Positions 1 to 11,930 of a stretch of 64,000 nt of DNA are shown piece by piece. A program made the position numbers and the translations under genes. Source of the stretch: Nemertoderma westbladi (lineage: Eukaryota > Xenacoelomorpha > Nemertodermatida > Nemertodermatidae); the NCBI GenBank assembly GCA_032718475.1, contig JAUCBJ010006946.1:1-64000 (forward strand). The letters are read 5' to 3'. The notes beneath the pieces are model-generated. The model made no database searches, was not told where the DNA came from, and was given only the letters and a program-made list of their open reading frames with translations. Positions within the stretch are counted from its first letter, which is position 1. Each line of letters starts with the position of its first letter.

Positions 1-660
1 TTTCATAGAATTAAGGATCCTATGTCCCCAGACCTGCTCTGGAATCAAATTATGTCAATTTAACATCAAATAATAAAATTCACGGGAATAAATTTAAATT
101 CATATTCAAATGAATTTCATAAATTGTCATTTTGTGCAATTTATAACATTCCCAAAATTCCAGTAATTAATAGATCATGGGAGCGGAGATTCATATTGAG
201 TGTACTAGAGTGTGAGAATCTCCAACATATAGTCAATAGCCGATAAAATTTATAAAATCATGCATAAAGAGGATATTGACAATTAAAGAATTACTATTAA
301 ATAACATCCCAGATCTGTATGCATGAGAATTACCCTAATTCTACCGCTAGTTTTCCATAATGTCACCATGGCAACACCCACGCTAGAATTAGAAGCAAGT
401 TAAAGGAACAATAAAAAGCTTGCCCCATTGCGTAGCATAAGAGTATACATAGCGCACTATTAGTATCCAAGGATACATAGTAATAACGTGACATTCTGGA
501 AGACACTGACTAACGGACAAATGGCCTGCATGTGTGCAGTAAGTAATGATTGTATGGAATTTGTGCGTTTATAGGTGAATGTTACTACTAAAGTGTGTTT
601 ACAGTAGCTAATCGCAATTGTAAAGTAGCCCTAACTCTACCGAGATAACCTCAAGTGGAT
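1..660. other. AT-rich flank without recognised gene
   Basis: I see no coding potential or recognisable repeat here. Moderately AT-rich sequence leads into the GC-richer insert that carries the zinc-knuckle open frame. A ten-base sequence cggacagtgg near 675 is matched by its complement ccactgtccg near 769, just upstream of that frame. The two could form a stem in a leader RNA or mark an element end. Confidence 0.4.
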
Positions 661-860
661 TCAAGCTTTTGGGACGGACAGTGGTGGGACTTGTGCCGGT
701 TATCGTTGTCGTGCTGTTGCTACATGTTGGCGTAAACACTGCGACAGCGGTACATCGGCGCTGAGAAACCCACTGTCCGGGGGCAAAGCCTAGTAGGCAG
801 CGACGCCCGCTTGCCTAAAATATTAACTCATATTGATATTAATAAACTCAGATAACAGAT

Positions 861-2309
861 ATGACGGAATTGATAGAAGATGACCTTGGTATCAGGGAGC
901 GATATACTCTACCTTTACAAGCGTTTGTGGATAGCTTGATACGCGGTGAAGCCGATCCGACTATTACGGAGGACGATGGTCGTTATATCGAACCGCCGAT
1001 ATCCCAGGAACAACTTACGCGTGAATTGGACTATAGAAAATTCACCGCTCGCTATACGAATCGTAATGGTACGTATATGGACTTCTTAACTACCGGCCAT
1101 CCTATCGATTTACATGATACGGACGATGTAGACACCGAAAGGGAAATGGTTCTATTTAAATATCATACCCAGCGGCGTCGTAACGATAAACCGAGAATAG
1201 ATCACGAAAATTCTATTCGTAACAGACTGGGAAGACGAACCAATATGTCTAGAATCTGAGGAGATTCAGCCTATCGCGCTCGGAACAGCGACAACGACTA
1301 CATATTGGAATGGTATCAAGGTCCCCAGTGTCTTACTGCGTATGATTATCGCCATGCCAATTATGTTTCTAGACAACGTTGTCGGCTGTGCGCATCGAGA
1401 GACCATATTACGTCTATGGACACCAACGATCTTTGTTCCTATTTCCACGAGCAACCGTCGATGGAAATCTATTGTGCATATTGTCGGCTTAATAATTTGC
1501 ACATTTTTGCTGTCTGCCCCCAATTTATGACTCAATGCCATCATTGTCAATTAAAAGGACACGCCAGCTTTGATTGTCCCTTCAACCATGATTTAGAGAG
1601 CGTAGATGAAATGATTGTACTACGTTATATCAGAGCTTGGGAAGCGAACGCTGATTTACATTGTGATTCACGCCATCGCTATTATCCTGGACGCGCTTAC
1701 GAAGGAGTTTATGCGTTCCATCCTTATTTGTTTGCCTCCGTCGAGCAGAAATCGCGCCTATCAAGTTATGAACTATTGAAGCGCGTTGGAGAATGTATTT
1801 CAACCAAATATGTACGCAAATTTCTCAGGAGCATTAATCCGAGTGACATCAATTCGTACAACTTAATAAACTTTATCCGTCAAGATCCGGCCTATGGAGA
1901 CTTATTCGTCAACTCACACCCTGAGTTACAAGAAGTATATCGACGGCCTTACGAGTACAGAGCCCGCGAACGCGAGTCGGAAAGAACCATTAAACCAAGG
2001 AAGTTTCTAACTGCCTATGGTCCACCCACGGCCCTCGTTCAGACCACTCGTAAAGGACCCGTAAGAGCGGCTGTCTTGAAACGAGCTCTCAAAGCCGTTA
2101 GACCCCTCTCCCCAGACGTTGATGTCAATCAACCCGGTACTTCGACCGGCGGATATACCGATCGCAATCCCATACCTTCTGATGCAATCATATTGCACCC
2201 TTCACCCAGGAGTTATAGCCCTCCTCGTAAAGTGGCTCGCCCCAAAGAGAAAAGGACTCTTGCTAGCTTTAAAAAACTGCGTAAACGCCGTCCGCGCAAG
2301 AAAGACTAA
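861..2309 (+). pseudogene. CCHC zinc-knuckle, basic-tailed protein with one in-frame TGA (gag-like or domesticated candidate)
   Basis: Two open stretches, 861-1256 and 1260-2306, lie in the same frame and are separated only by a TGA at 1257-1259. The downstream part has no ATG near its beginning, so the natural reading is one protein of about 482 codons broken by, or read through, one stop. ATG 861 is the first Met after an in-frame TAA at 843-845. Seen in the protein: an acidic, charged N-terminal part; three Cys/His clusters around codons 174-239, the last a canonical C-x2-C-x4-H-x4-C knuckle (DNA 1536-1577), the one before it C-x2-C-x5-H-x4-C, and the first a partial C-x2-C-x4-H; then about 140 residues without a known motif and a strongly basic, proline-rich C-terminus ending in Arg/Lys clusters. 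Knuckles plus a basic tail are typical of nucleic-acid-binding gag or ORF1 proteins of retroelements. I see no protease, reverse transcriptase or integrase within 4 kb, and no convincing LTRs. It could be a gag-only remnant, a domesticated gene, or the first ORF of an element I do not recognise. Only the knuckle assignment is firm. Confidence 0.5.
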
Positions 2310-3838
2310 CTGTTTAGAGTATTTTTATATTTTAGAAACTGTGATTTTGTATATTTTATAGACTTAAATCCCATTTTCTGGGAGCGGTGTAAAAGCTTCT
2401 GTGGGATCTAACTGGCCCCTTTTGCTTCGCAATCCAGTTTCCCCCCAGGCGCTGGAATACTCTAAAAAGGTTCTCTAACTGTATATATATTCCCCTCGCC
2501 CGCAAGGTACCGTTACAGGTGTTTTAACGGACATAAAAGTCATTCTGCTATATACGTGTTTTGGCGGACATGGTAAGGCAAAAAACCTGTAATGCACCAA
2601 CTACCTTTCACAGCTTAGCCGTGATGATTCATATTACGACATCTAACAGCTGGTTGCTGACATGGAAACAGCCATTGGACGCATGGTTCTTTGTTTGGCT
2701 TGAGCCAATCAGAGCGATTTTTCCTGTCGACGTGTAGCTTTTCAGCCGATCATAAGGAGAGTGTTCAGTCTTACTGCTTTTACTTGATACTTTGTTGTTA
2801 TTGCTGTCTAAGCCAGAAACACCGGCCTTTTGGGAAGAACTCTAGTAAAACTGCTTAAATTATCGAAAGTATAAACTGTTACCGAATCGAATCTAATTAA
2901 TCAATCAAATCGAAAGACAGCATTAACTCACTTAATTTAATTGCATTAATCATATTGTTTGTACTGTTATTTTACCGTCAGTTATTAATTGTACCTATTT
3001 GTTGATGGAAATATTGCTCTTTGGATAATACGGATAAATCACCCAAATTCCCAATTTTCTTGATACACTACAGGTTAGAGAGACCGGCTATACATAACAA
3101 TTGCGATTTATATTAATGTGGTGTGTATTGAATCCAATGTTATTTAGCAGACCCTACGTGAGTCAATTGCTGCTCTCTTTATGTGTGATCAAATATACTG
3201 ACTGTCGGCAGAATAGTGTGTATGATTGTGATTGGTAACAAAGTATTTCCTAAAGAATACGCTTTATACTTCAATCATAAGCAGTATCGTTGCGTTTTAG
3301 TATAAGTCTTAGTTCTGTTTAAATAGATAAAGCGCCACGTCCTAAAGGAACTGTTAATATTTCCCGAAAGCCAATAATATCTGTCAGAGATTAATTATTA
3401 ACGATCTATCGAATAATACAGTAGGTATACACTGCAACCTTACACTGCAATAATAAAATTTAAGCATCCGAATTCAGTCTCCCGGGTGTAGATCCATCGG
3501 GTGAATGATCGCGCATGGGCTGACTTCGGCTAATGTTTTGTGTATTAGCATAAAATTGTTGTCGTATGCTAAAGGTGTTTTAATTAACGAAAAGACATAT
3601 AAATTTTGGCAGGTTAAACTGCTAAAGGTCTTCAAAAGCGCGAACAATACTATCAGTATATTAGTTACAAAATATTACCATAGCGTGGGTCCAACTTTCC
3701 TACAACAACTACCTATTAGCTCTAGAAAGAGGACGTTTCGTAATGAACATTATTATTAGCGTATATAACAGTAATATATTAAAGTGCCTCATTTTTAGTT
3801 TCAGATGACTGCTTACTACATGAGATCATATATATTGA
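2310..3838. other. Non-coding stretch downstream of the zinc-knuckle frame
   Basis: No supported gene. The first 300 bases remain GC-richer and are probably the 3' part of the inserted element; the rest is AT-rich. Short open frames, such as 3505-3759, have no recognisable content. Confidence 0.35.
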
Positions 3839-3844
3839 ATCTAT

Positions 3845-4022
3845 AACTGAAACTGAAATGCTCAATTTTGTAATACTGAAACTGTAACTGTAACTGAAAT
3901 GTTACACTTTGTAATACTGAAACTGTAACTGTAACTGAAATGCAAAACTTTGAATACTGAAACTGTAACTGTAACTGAAATGCAAAACTTTGAATACTGA
4001 AACTGTAACTGTAACTGAAATT
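3845..4022. repeat. Short tandem array, about 4 copies of a unit near 55 bp
   Basis: Units built around ctgaaactgtaactgtaact followed by an AT-rich spacer (aatgcaaaactttgaata and variants). Each unit contains a smaller six-base ctgtaa/ctgaaa iteration. The complementary strand is open by chance (3816-4067), giving a low-complexity peptide that is not a gene. Confidence 0.8.
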
Positions 4023-4029
4023 AGTCAAA

Positions 4030-6110
4030 ATTGATTCAGTTCTCAACACTAATAGATAGGTGTACAATGGTCATGAAAATTAACATAAATCAATATAGTT
4101 GGAACTTTACTCAAGTGATGTTCGGGTTGTATTCCCTAGATGCGCCGACTAACACAAGTTTCAGATTGAGTTAGGTTAAGCCAGAATTTCTATGAATGTC
4201 AATGAATCCTTCTCACTCGGGCCTGTCAATCTCATCATACCGTGTCGATTCGCACGGTAACTTTCTCCTGCTGTTTGCAACTGCCTCAACATCAACGCAT
4301 CAATTGCTTCATTCACTCTTGCGCTCTACTATTTTATAGTTGGTTGAAATCGAAAATAAAATTATTCTAAAGCTAATTTTTTCCGACTAATTCTGACACC
4401 ACGACTAATTGTGTCTACAACAAGGTTTTATCTGAAGTGCCGATTTCTATTTTTCGAAGTTTTATGGATGTCATTTAGGCAGTTTCTCTTTGAATCTTGT
4501 AACATATTGCTTCAATTATAAATTAAATTATTTTAATAAATTTGTTAACAAAACCTGCTGCTGCGCCTCAAAAAACTATTGTGTAAGCAGTTAGTTCCGG
4601 CGCTGTATGCATGCACTCAGTCATGAGATAGGACGGAATGACAATCTATCTATTGTGGGGCAAGCCACGATGTCTTAACATCGCATAATGTCTCATAATA
4701 ACGACTAATTCCTACAGGACATATGACACAAACTATCTTCCAAATGTTATACGATATAGGCCAATATTGTCAACAGTAGGTTTTACGTATAAGAATCCTC
4801 CAATATTTCTCAACCAGTGGGAGTGCTGCTATATTTAATCACTAACAACACGAAAAATTGTGAAATTTTACCTCCACACTGGCGAAATTGAAGCGAAAGT
4901 CATCGTGTCATGTTGTCCCCCGTCAGGGTATCGGGTTGCGGTAACCCCGTAGGTTATCCGGTAGGGCGAGCGATAGCTTCGCTGTCATACGAACCGTTGG
5001 GAGTGCATCACATCGCACTAAAGCCGCTTAGTGGCGACCGTCAGTAACACGAAACCCGACGTTGACGTGCCTCTAGTTTATCCTCACAGCATTTATTAAG
5101 GGTAATGGCAATATTTTATACCAACAGTAACCTTGGTGTGTAAGTGTGAGTCCTTACACAAAACAGGTTTTATCCATTAATGGGTTGCCATGCACTTTCA
5201 CTTAAATATTATACTAAAGAATTTACACTATTCTTTATGCAGCCCTTAAAACAAAATTCGATTAATTATTTGGAATTTGATAATAACAATGAGTTGAGCG
5301 GTGTGTTGTTGGTTTAGTGATGGATAGAATAGTTTGACTTTGAATCTGAATTATCGACAAGGTCCGCTACAAGTAAGAGCCCCTCCTAGTGAGCGGGTTG
5401 GATGTGCCGTGCTGTATACAGTAGGTTGGCAGATAATTACTGCTTAAATCGATGCTCACGTATGTAAAGGTTGACTTTGCCGTTCAATACAGTCTGAGTG
5501 TCGGACAGGCCTTGACTGCAGATTTCTTAGCCCCTGTTGTTGTGGCCCTTTGTTGCCTGATCGCAGCGGTCGCTTTATGTTAGGTAAACAGGTGGTCCGT
5601 TTCGGATCGTCGAGACGCTTTTTACGGGAATTACATTCCAGTCAAAATGGGATATTGATCTTTGCCTTTTAGTATTTCTAAGTTTGTGTTTTCGTGCCTC
5701 TATTAGGCTTTTGAGTTTATTGCATTTTTGGATGTCATTAACCAGCAGTCCAGTTATTTTTCCAATTAATCGCCATTCTGCTGTTATTGCCCTTATATGA
5801 AACAGCGTGGAACCTGGAGCAAATCTACTAAACTTTAGACAATTGTGCTACCTGATCAGTTTCACCTTTCTATTAAAATTTCCGCGTGGCTACGCTATGA
5901 AATACAGTAGTGCCCTTTCCTACAAATACTTTGTCTTTTTTTTAATTTTGAAACTTCCTAAATCGAACAAAATATATTTTCACAGTATTATGCGTAGGCA
6001 TTCTATGACATTGATATGTCAACGTATTCAGAATTATTTTTACGACCTTATTTTAAGTTTGCATTACTGTTTGCGATAAACATTTAAATGTGCAGAACTT
6101 TCAGTACAGA
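4030..6110. other. Non-coding stretch with two GC-rich patches
   Basis: No gene recognised. GC-rich patches at about 4900-5070 and 5360-5620 differ from the AT-rich surroundings and may be worn fragments of mobile elements. I cannot assign them. A 90-codon open frame at 5807-6079 has no recognisable motif. Confidence 0.3.
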
Positions 6111-6672
6111 CTTTCAATCTTTAGCTACATGCGTTTAAATAAAGTGTCTCCGCGATATTACACCAGTTGCACCGCAGTTATTCTTCTACCTTATAGCGGT
6201 TTGTTGGTACCAATGGAAAGCAAGGATTCCAAATATGTAACACAATTTGAATTTCGTTGAAAAATAGCTGAGATATGAGCGTTCAAATATTGCATGGTTA
6301 TGCACCGACGCGAGGCTATTTTATTATATTTAATAAATAAACCATATTCTGGAACATTTGTAAATGTATGAATAGATACGTAATAGTATAGCTACGTATT
6401 TGGATAAACAGAATATTCCAGAATAATGGTTTATTTATCAAATAGAATAAAAAAGCCTCGCGTAGGTGCAAAACCATGCAAAATTTAAACGCCCATATCT
6501 CCGCTAATTTTCAACGAAATTCAAATTGTGTTACATATTTGGAATCCTTATGTACGGTCAGCTTTTTATCAGTACCAACAAATCACTATAAGGTTGAAGA
6601 ATAACTACGGTGTAACTGGTGTAATATCACTGGAGACACTTTTTTTAAACGCATGTAGCTAAAGATTGAAAG
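6111..6672. mobile_element. Foldback (long inverted repeat) MITE-like element
   Basis: The left arm, about 6111-6357, reappears as the reverse complement at about 6410-6672. It begins ctttcaatctttagctacat on the left and ends with the complement atgtagctaaagattgaaag on the right. The arms are about 245 bp with small mismatches and indels around a loop of about 50 bp. No transposase is present, so it is non-autonomous. A target-site duplication is not obvious. The right end runs straight into the poly-G dispersed repeat, copies of which elsewhere carry the same terminal motif, so the true boundary may lie further out. Confidence 0.75.
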
Positions 6673-6835
6673 CAAAAATAAAAATTCTGGCTCACCCAGT
6701 CAGTGGTCGGGAGGTGAAACTATCTCTGTTTCAAATTTCATGCAATCTCATTACGATTTGTAAAAAAATTAGGGGGGGGGGGGGGGGGGGTGTCACTGAA
6801 TTACGACACTATATTCTGGGACATGGTGTATTCGT
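6655..6835 (+). repeat. Dispersed repeat with internal poly-G tract, copy 1
   Basis: This shares a series of blocks with 34484-34675 and, more diverged, with 61085-61320: tagctaaagattgaaagc, a block with ggctcaccca, ctgtttcaaatttcatg, a tract of G, then acgacactatattc and catggt. The G tract (about 6772-6790) is in the same relative position in all three copies. No coding capacity. The family is not known to me. Confidence 0.65.
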
Positions 6836-6861
6836 GTTATTATTTTAAATAATAACTAAAA

Positions 6862-7088
6862 AATCAACAAAAAATTTGTTAAAAAAATCACAAAATAACT
6901 ATTTACATCATTGTGTGCAAAGTAGCACTTTGCAGCGTTATGACCCGAGTTTATTTATGTACCGAGCGAGCGAAGCGAGGGAGGTTTACATAAATAAACA
7001 AGGGTCTTTAACGCTGCAAAGTGCTACTTTGCACACAATGATGTAAATAGTTATTTTGTGATTTTTTTAACGAATGTTTTGTGATTTT
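6862..7088. repeat. Strong palindrome with about 85-bp arms
   Basis: The arm near 6862-6960 and its reverse complement near 6984-7088 flank a short loop containing cgagcgagcgaagcgaggg. Inside each arm is a smaller palindrome, tgcaaagtagcactttgca. A third, diverged copy of that small palindrome follows at about 7097-7118. Pairing is nearly perfect over 75 bp, so this would form a long hairpin as RNA or a cruciform as DNA. Probably a foldback MITE. Confidence 0.75.
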
Positions 7089-7118
7089 TAAGTACGGTGC
7101 AAAGTAATACTTTGCAGC

Positions 7119-7742
7119 GTCACGAGTAATTCACCAGAACGCTGTTAAGTTGACATAATGTTACAAGAAATAGTTTTTATATTGAATTTGATATACGGTA
7201 GTTGCAAGTCATTTTAAGTACACGAAATTTACGAATGAGTTATATTTTATAAAATACCGGTAGTCATTTAGGAAAAGAAAGGAAATCAAACTGGTCAGAA
7301 TCATCCACGGTCACATTGGCATTGGGTTGACCATAACAACACTGTGTTCTGTATTTATTTATCTGTTAATGGGTAGTGGCAGCATTGTAGTTAGTAGATA
7401 CAACGATACGATAATGCATTATACATCACCAGAACACACATGCGTGAGTTTTTGTTATATTTACAAGAGGCAAGTTGTCAGTGTGTAACAGTAGCACCCA
7501 CCTGGGATAGCTGATTTTGTCTAAAAGCCCAAAACCTCTTCATTATAACAATGTATCGCAGACTCACCAGCGGCGTAGCTTTGGGTAGGTGGCCCTACAT
7601 CGACGGAGTTAAAAGGTTCTCGAGAGAGGGGAACTGTAATTTATGAGAACAGAGTAGATTCCGCGCATTAGAGGTGCGATTATGTGTTTATTTCGGTATC
7701 GGATTTGGATCCCAGGAGTCGTTTAATGTGTAGTAGTGAGCT
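7119..7742. other. Non-coding spacer
   Basis: No gene or recognisable repeat seen between the palindrome and the large 43-bp array. Confidence 0.35.
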
Positions 7743-10700
7743 GTAGTAGTCCAGCTGTACATATCTGTAGGTTAATCTGGGTTCCGGTGTAGTCCAGCTG
7801 TACATATCTGTAGGTTAAACTGGGCTCCGGAGTAGCCCAGCCGTACATATCTGTAGGTTAATCTGGGTTCCGGAGTAGTCCAGCTGTACATATCTGTAGG
7901 TTAATCTGGGTTCCGGAGTAGCCCAGCCGTACATATCTGTAGGTGAATCTTGGTACCGAAGTAGCCCAACCATACATATTTGAAGGTGAATCTGGGTTCC
8001 GTAGTAGCCCAGCCGTACATATCTGTAGGTTAATCTGGGTTCCGGAGTAGTCCAGCTGTACATATCTGTAGGTTAATCTGGGTTCCGGAGTAGCCCAGCC
8101 GTACATATCTGTAGGTTAATCTGGGTTCCGGAGTAGCCCAGCCGTACATATCTGTAGGTGAATCTGGGTTCCGGAGTAGCCCAGCCGTACATATCTGTAG
8201 GTGAATCTGGGTTCCGGAGTAGCCCAGCCGTACATATCTGTAGGTGAATCTCGGTACCGAAGTAGCCCAACCATACATATTTGAAGGTGAATCTGGGTTC
8301 CGGAGTAGCCCAAGCCGTACATATCTGTAGGTGAATCTGGGTTCCGTAGTAGCCCAGCCGTACATATCTGTAGGTTAATCTGGGTTCCGGAGTAGTCCAG
8401 CTGTACATATCTGTAGGTTAATCTGGGTTCCAGTTCCGTAGTAGCCCAGCCGTATCTGTAGGTGAACTGGGTTCTGGAGTAGCCCAAGCCGTACATATCT
8501 GTAGGTGAATCTGGGTTCCGGAGTAGTCCAGCTGTACATATCTGTAGGTTAATCTGGGTTCCGGAGTAGCCCAAGCCATACATATCTGTAGGTGAATCTG
8601 GGTTCCGTAGTAGCCCAGCCGTACATATCTGTAGGTTAATCTGGGTTCCGGAGTAGTCCAGCTGTACATATCTGTAGGTTAATCTGGGTTCCGGAGTAGC
8701 CCAGCCGTACATATCTGTAGGTGAATCTCGGTACCGAAGTAGCCCAACCATACATATTTGAAGGTGAATCTGGGTTCCGGAGTAGCCCAAGCCGTACATA
8801 TCTGTAGGTGAATCTGGGTTCCGGAGTAGCCCAGCCGTACATATCTGTAGGTTAATCTGGGTTCCGGAGTAGTCCAGCTGTACATATCTGTAGGTTAATC
8901 TGGGTTCCGGAGTAGCCCAAGCCGTACATATCTGTAGGTGAATCTGGGTTCCGTAGTAGCCCAGCCGTACATATCTGTAGGTGAATCTTGGTTCCGGAGT
9001 AGCCCAGCCGTACATATCTGTAGGTGAATCTTGGTACCGAAGTAGCCCAACCATACATATTTGAAGGTGAATCTGGGTTCCGGAGTAGCCCAGCCGTACA
9101 TATCTATAGGTGATTCTGGGTTCCGGAGTAGCCCAGCCATACATATCTGTAGGTGAATCTGGGTTCCGGAGTAGCCCAGCCATACATATCTGTAGGTGAT
9201 CTGGGTTCCGGAGTAGCCCAGCCGTACATATCTGTAGGTGAATCTCGGTACCGAAGTAGCCCAACCATACATATTTGAAGGTGAATCTGGGTTCCGGAGT
9301 AGCCCAAGCCGTACATATCTGTAGGTGAATCTGGGTTCCGGAGTAGCCCAGCCGTACATATCTGTAGGTTAATCTGGGTTCCGGAGTAGTCCAGCTGTAC
9401 ATATCTGTAGGTTAATCTGGGTTCCGGAGTAGCCCAAGCCGTACATATCTGTAGGTGAATCTGGGTTCCGTAGTAGCCCAGCCGTACATATCTGTAGGTG
9501 AATCTGGGTTCCGGAGTAGTCCAGCTGTACATATCTGTAGGTTAATCTGGGTTCCGGAGTAGCCCAGCCGTACATATCTGTAGGTGAATCTGGGTTCCGT
9601 AGTAGCCCAGCCGTACATATCTGTAGGTGAATCTGGGTTCCGGAGTAGTCCAGCTGTACATATCTGTAGGTTAATCTGGGTTCCGGAGTAGCCCAAGCCG
9701 TACATATCTGTAGGTGAATCTGGGTTCCGTAGTAGCCCAGCCGTACATATCTGTAGGTGAATCTGGGTTCCGGAGTAGTCCAGCTGTACATATCTGTAGG
9801 TTAATCTGGGTTCCGGAGTAGCCCAGCCGTACATATCTGTAGGTGAATCTTGGTACCGAAGTAGCCCAACCATACATATTTGAAGGTGAATCTGGGTTCC
9901 GGAGTAGCCCAGCCGTACATATCTATAGGTGATTCTGGGTTCCGGAGTAGCCCAAGCCGTACATATCTGTAGGTGAATCTGGGTTTCGAAGTAGCCCAGC
10001 CATACATATCTGTAGGTGAATCTGGGTTCCGGAGTAGCCCAGCCATACATATCTGTAGGTGATCTGGGTTCCGGAGTAGCCCAGCCGTACATATCTGTAG
10101 GTGAATCTGGGTTCCGGTTCCGTAGTAGCCCTGCCGTATCTGTAGGTGAACTGGGTTCCAGAGTAGCCCAGACGTACATATCTGTAGGTGAATCTGGGTT
10201 TTGGTTCTGTAGTAGCCCAGCCATATCTGTAGGTGAAATGGGTTCCGGAATAGCCCAGTCGTACATAACTGTAGGTGAATCTGGGTTCCGGTTCCGTAGT
10301 AGCCCAACCGTATCTGTAGGTGAACTGGGTTCCAGAGTAGCCCAGCCATACATATCTGTAGGTGAATCTGGTTTCCGGTTCCGTAGTAGCCCTGCCGTAT
10401 ATCTGTAGGTGAACTGGGTTCCGGAGTAGCTCAGCCGTACATATCTGTAGGTGAATCTGGGTTCTGGTTCCGTAGTAGCCCAGCCGTATCTGTAGGTGAA
10501 TCTGGGTTCCGGTTCCGTAGTAGCCCAGCCATATCTGTAGGTGAACTGGGTTACAGAGTAGCCCAGCCGTACATATCTGTAGGTGAATCTGGGTTCCGGA
10601 GTAGCCCAGCCGTACATATCTGTAGGTGAATCTGGGTTCCGGAGTAGCCCAGCCGTACATATCTGTAGGTGAATCTGGGTTCCGGAGTAGCCCAGCCGTA

Positions 10701-11930
10701 CATATCTGTAGGTGAACTGGGTTCCAGAGTAGCCCAGCCGTACATATCTGAAGGTGAATCTGGGTTCCGGAGTAGCCCAGCCGTACATATCTGTAGGTGA
10801 ATCTGGGTTCCGGAGTAGCCCAGCCGTACATATCTGTAGGTGAACTGGGTTCCAGAGTAGCCCAGCCGTACATATCTGAAGGTGAATCTGGGTTCCGGAG
10901 TAGCCCAAGCCATACATATCTGTAGGTGAACTGGGTTCCAGAGTAGCCCAGCCGTACATATCTGAAGGTGAATCTGGGTTCCGGAGTAGCCCAGCCGTAC
11001 ATATCTGTAGGTGAATCTGGGTTCCGGAGTAGCACAGCCGTACATATCTGTAGGTGAACTGGGTTCCAGAGTAGCCCAGCCGTACATATCTGTAGGTGAA
11101 TCTGGGTTCCGGAGTAGTCCAGCTGTACATATCTGTAGGTTAATCTGGGTTCCAGTTCCGTAGTAGCCCAGCCATATCTGTAGGTGAACTGGGTTCCGGA
11201 GTAGCTCAGCCGTACATATCTGTAGGTGAATCTGGGTTCCGGTTCCGTAGTAGCCCAGCCGTATCTGTAGGTGAATCTGGGTTCCGGTTCCGTAGTAGCC
11301 CAGCCGTATCTGTAGGTGAACTGGGTTCCAGAGTAGCCCAGCCGTACATATCTGTAGGTGAATCTGGGTTCCAGTTCCGTAGTAGCCCAGCCGTATCTGT
11401 AGGTGAACTGGGTTCTGGAGTAGCCCAGCCGTACATATCTGTAGGTGAACTGGGTTCTGGAGTAGCCCAGCCGTACATATCTGTAGGGGAATCGTGGTCC
11501 CGGTTCCGGAGTAGCCCAGCCGTACATATCTGTAGGGTAGGTGAATCTGGGTTCCGGAGCAGCCCAGCCATACATATCTGTAGGTGAACTGGGTTCTGGA
11601 GTAGCCCAGCCGTACATATCTGTAGGGGAATCGTGGTCCCGGTTCCGGAGTAGCCCAGCCGTACATATCTGTAGGGTAGGTGAATCTGGGTTCCAGAGTA
11701 GCCCAGCCGTACATATCTGTAGGTGAATCTGGGTTCCAGTTCCGTAGTAGCCCAGCCGTATCTGTAGGTGAACTGGGTTCTGGAGTAGCCCAGCCGTACA
11801 TATCTGTAGGTGAACTGGGTTCTGGAGTAGCCCAGCCGTACATATCTGTAGGGGAATCGTGGTCCCGGTTCCGGAGTAGCCCAGCCATACATATCTGTAG
11901 GTGAATCTGGTTTCCGGTTCCGAAGTAGCC
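7743..11930. repeat. Large 43-bp minisatellite, about 95 copies
   Basis: The unit contains gtacatatctgtaggt followed by gaatctgggttccggagtag and cccagcc. Variants include a shortened unit lacking the gtacat step (ccgtatctgtaggtgaactg), a lengthened unit with a doubled ggttcc (ccggttccgtagtagccc), a third class with gaatcgtggtcccggttccg from about 11480, and units with ctgaaggtga or ttaatctggg. The short and long classes are concentrated after 10100, so the array has at least two homogenised domains. Because 43 is not a multiple of three and the unit is almost stop-free on the minus strand, many overlapping long open frames (up to 572 codons) appear there. They are artefacts of the repeat. Confidence 0.95.

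Noticed and set aside
1305-2309. The downstream half of the zinc-knuckle frame as a separate gene
   Set aside because: Position 1305 is TTG, not ATG, and the frame is continuous with 861-1256 apart from the TGA.
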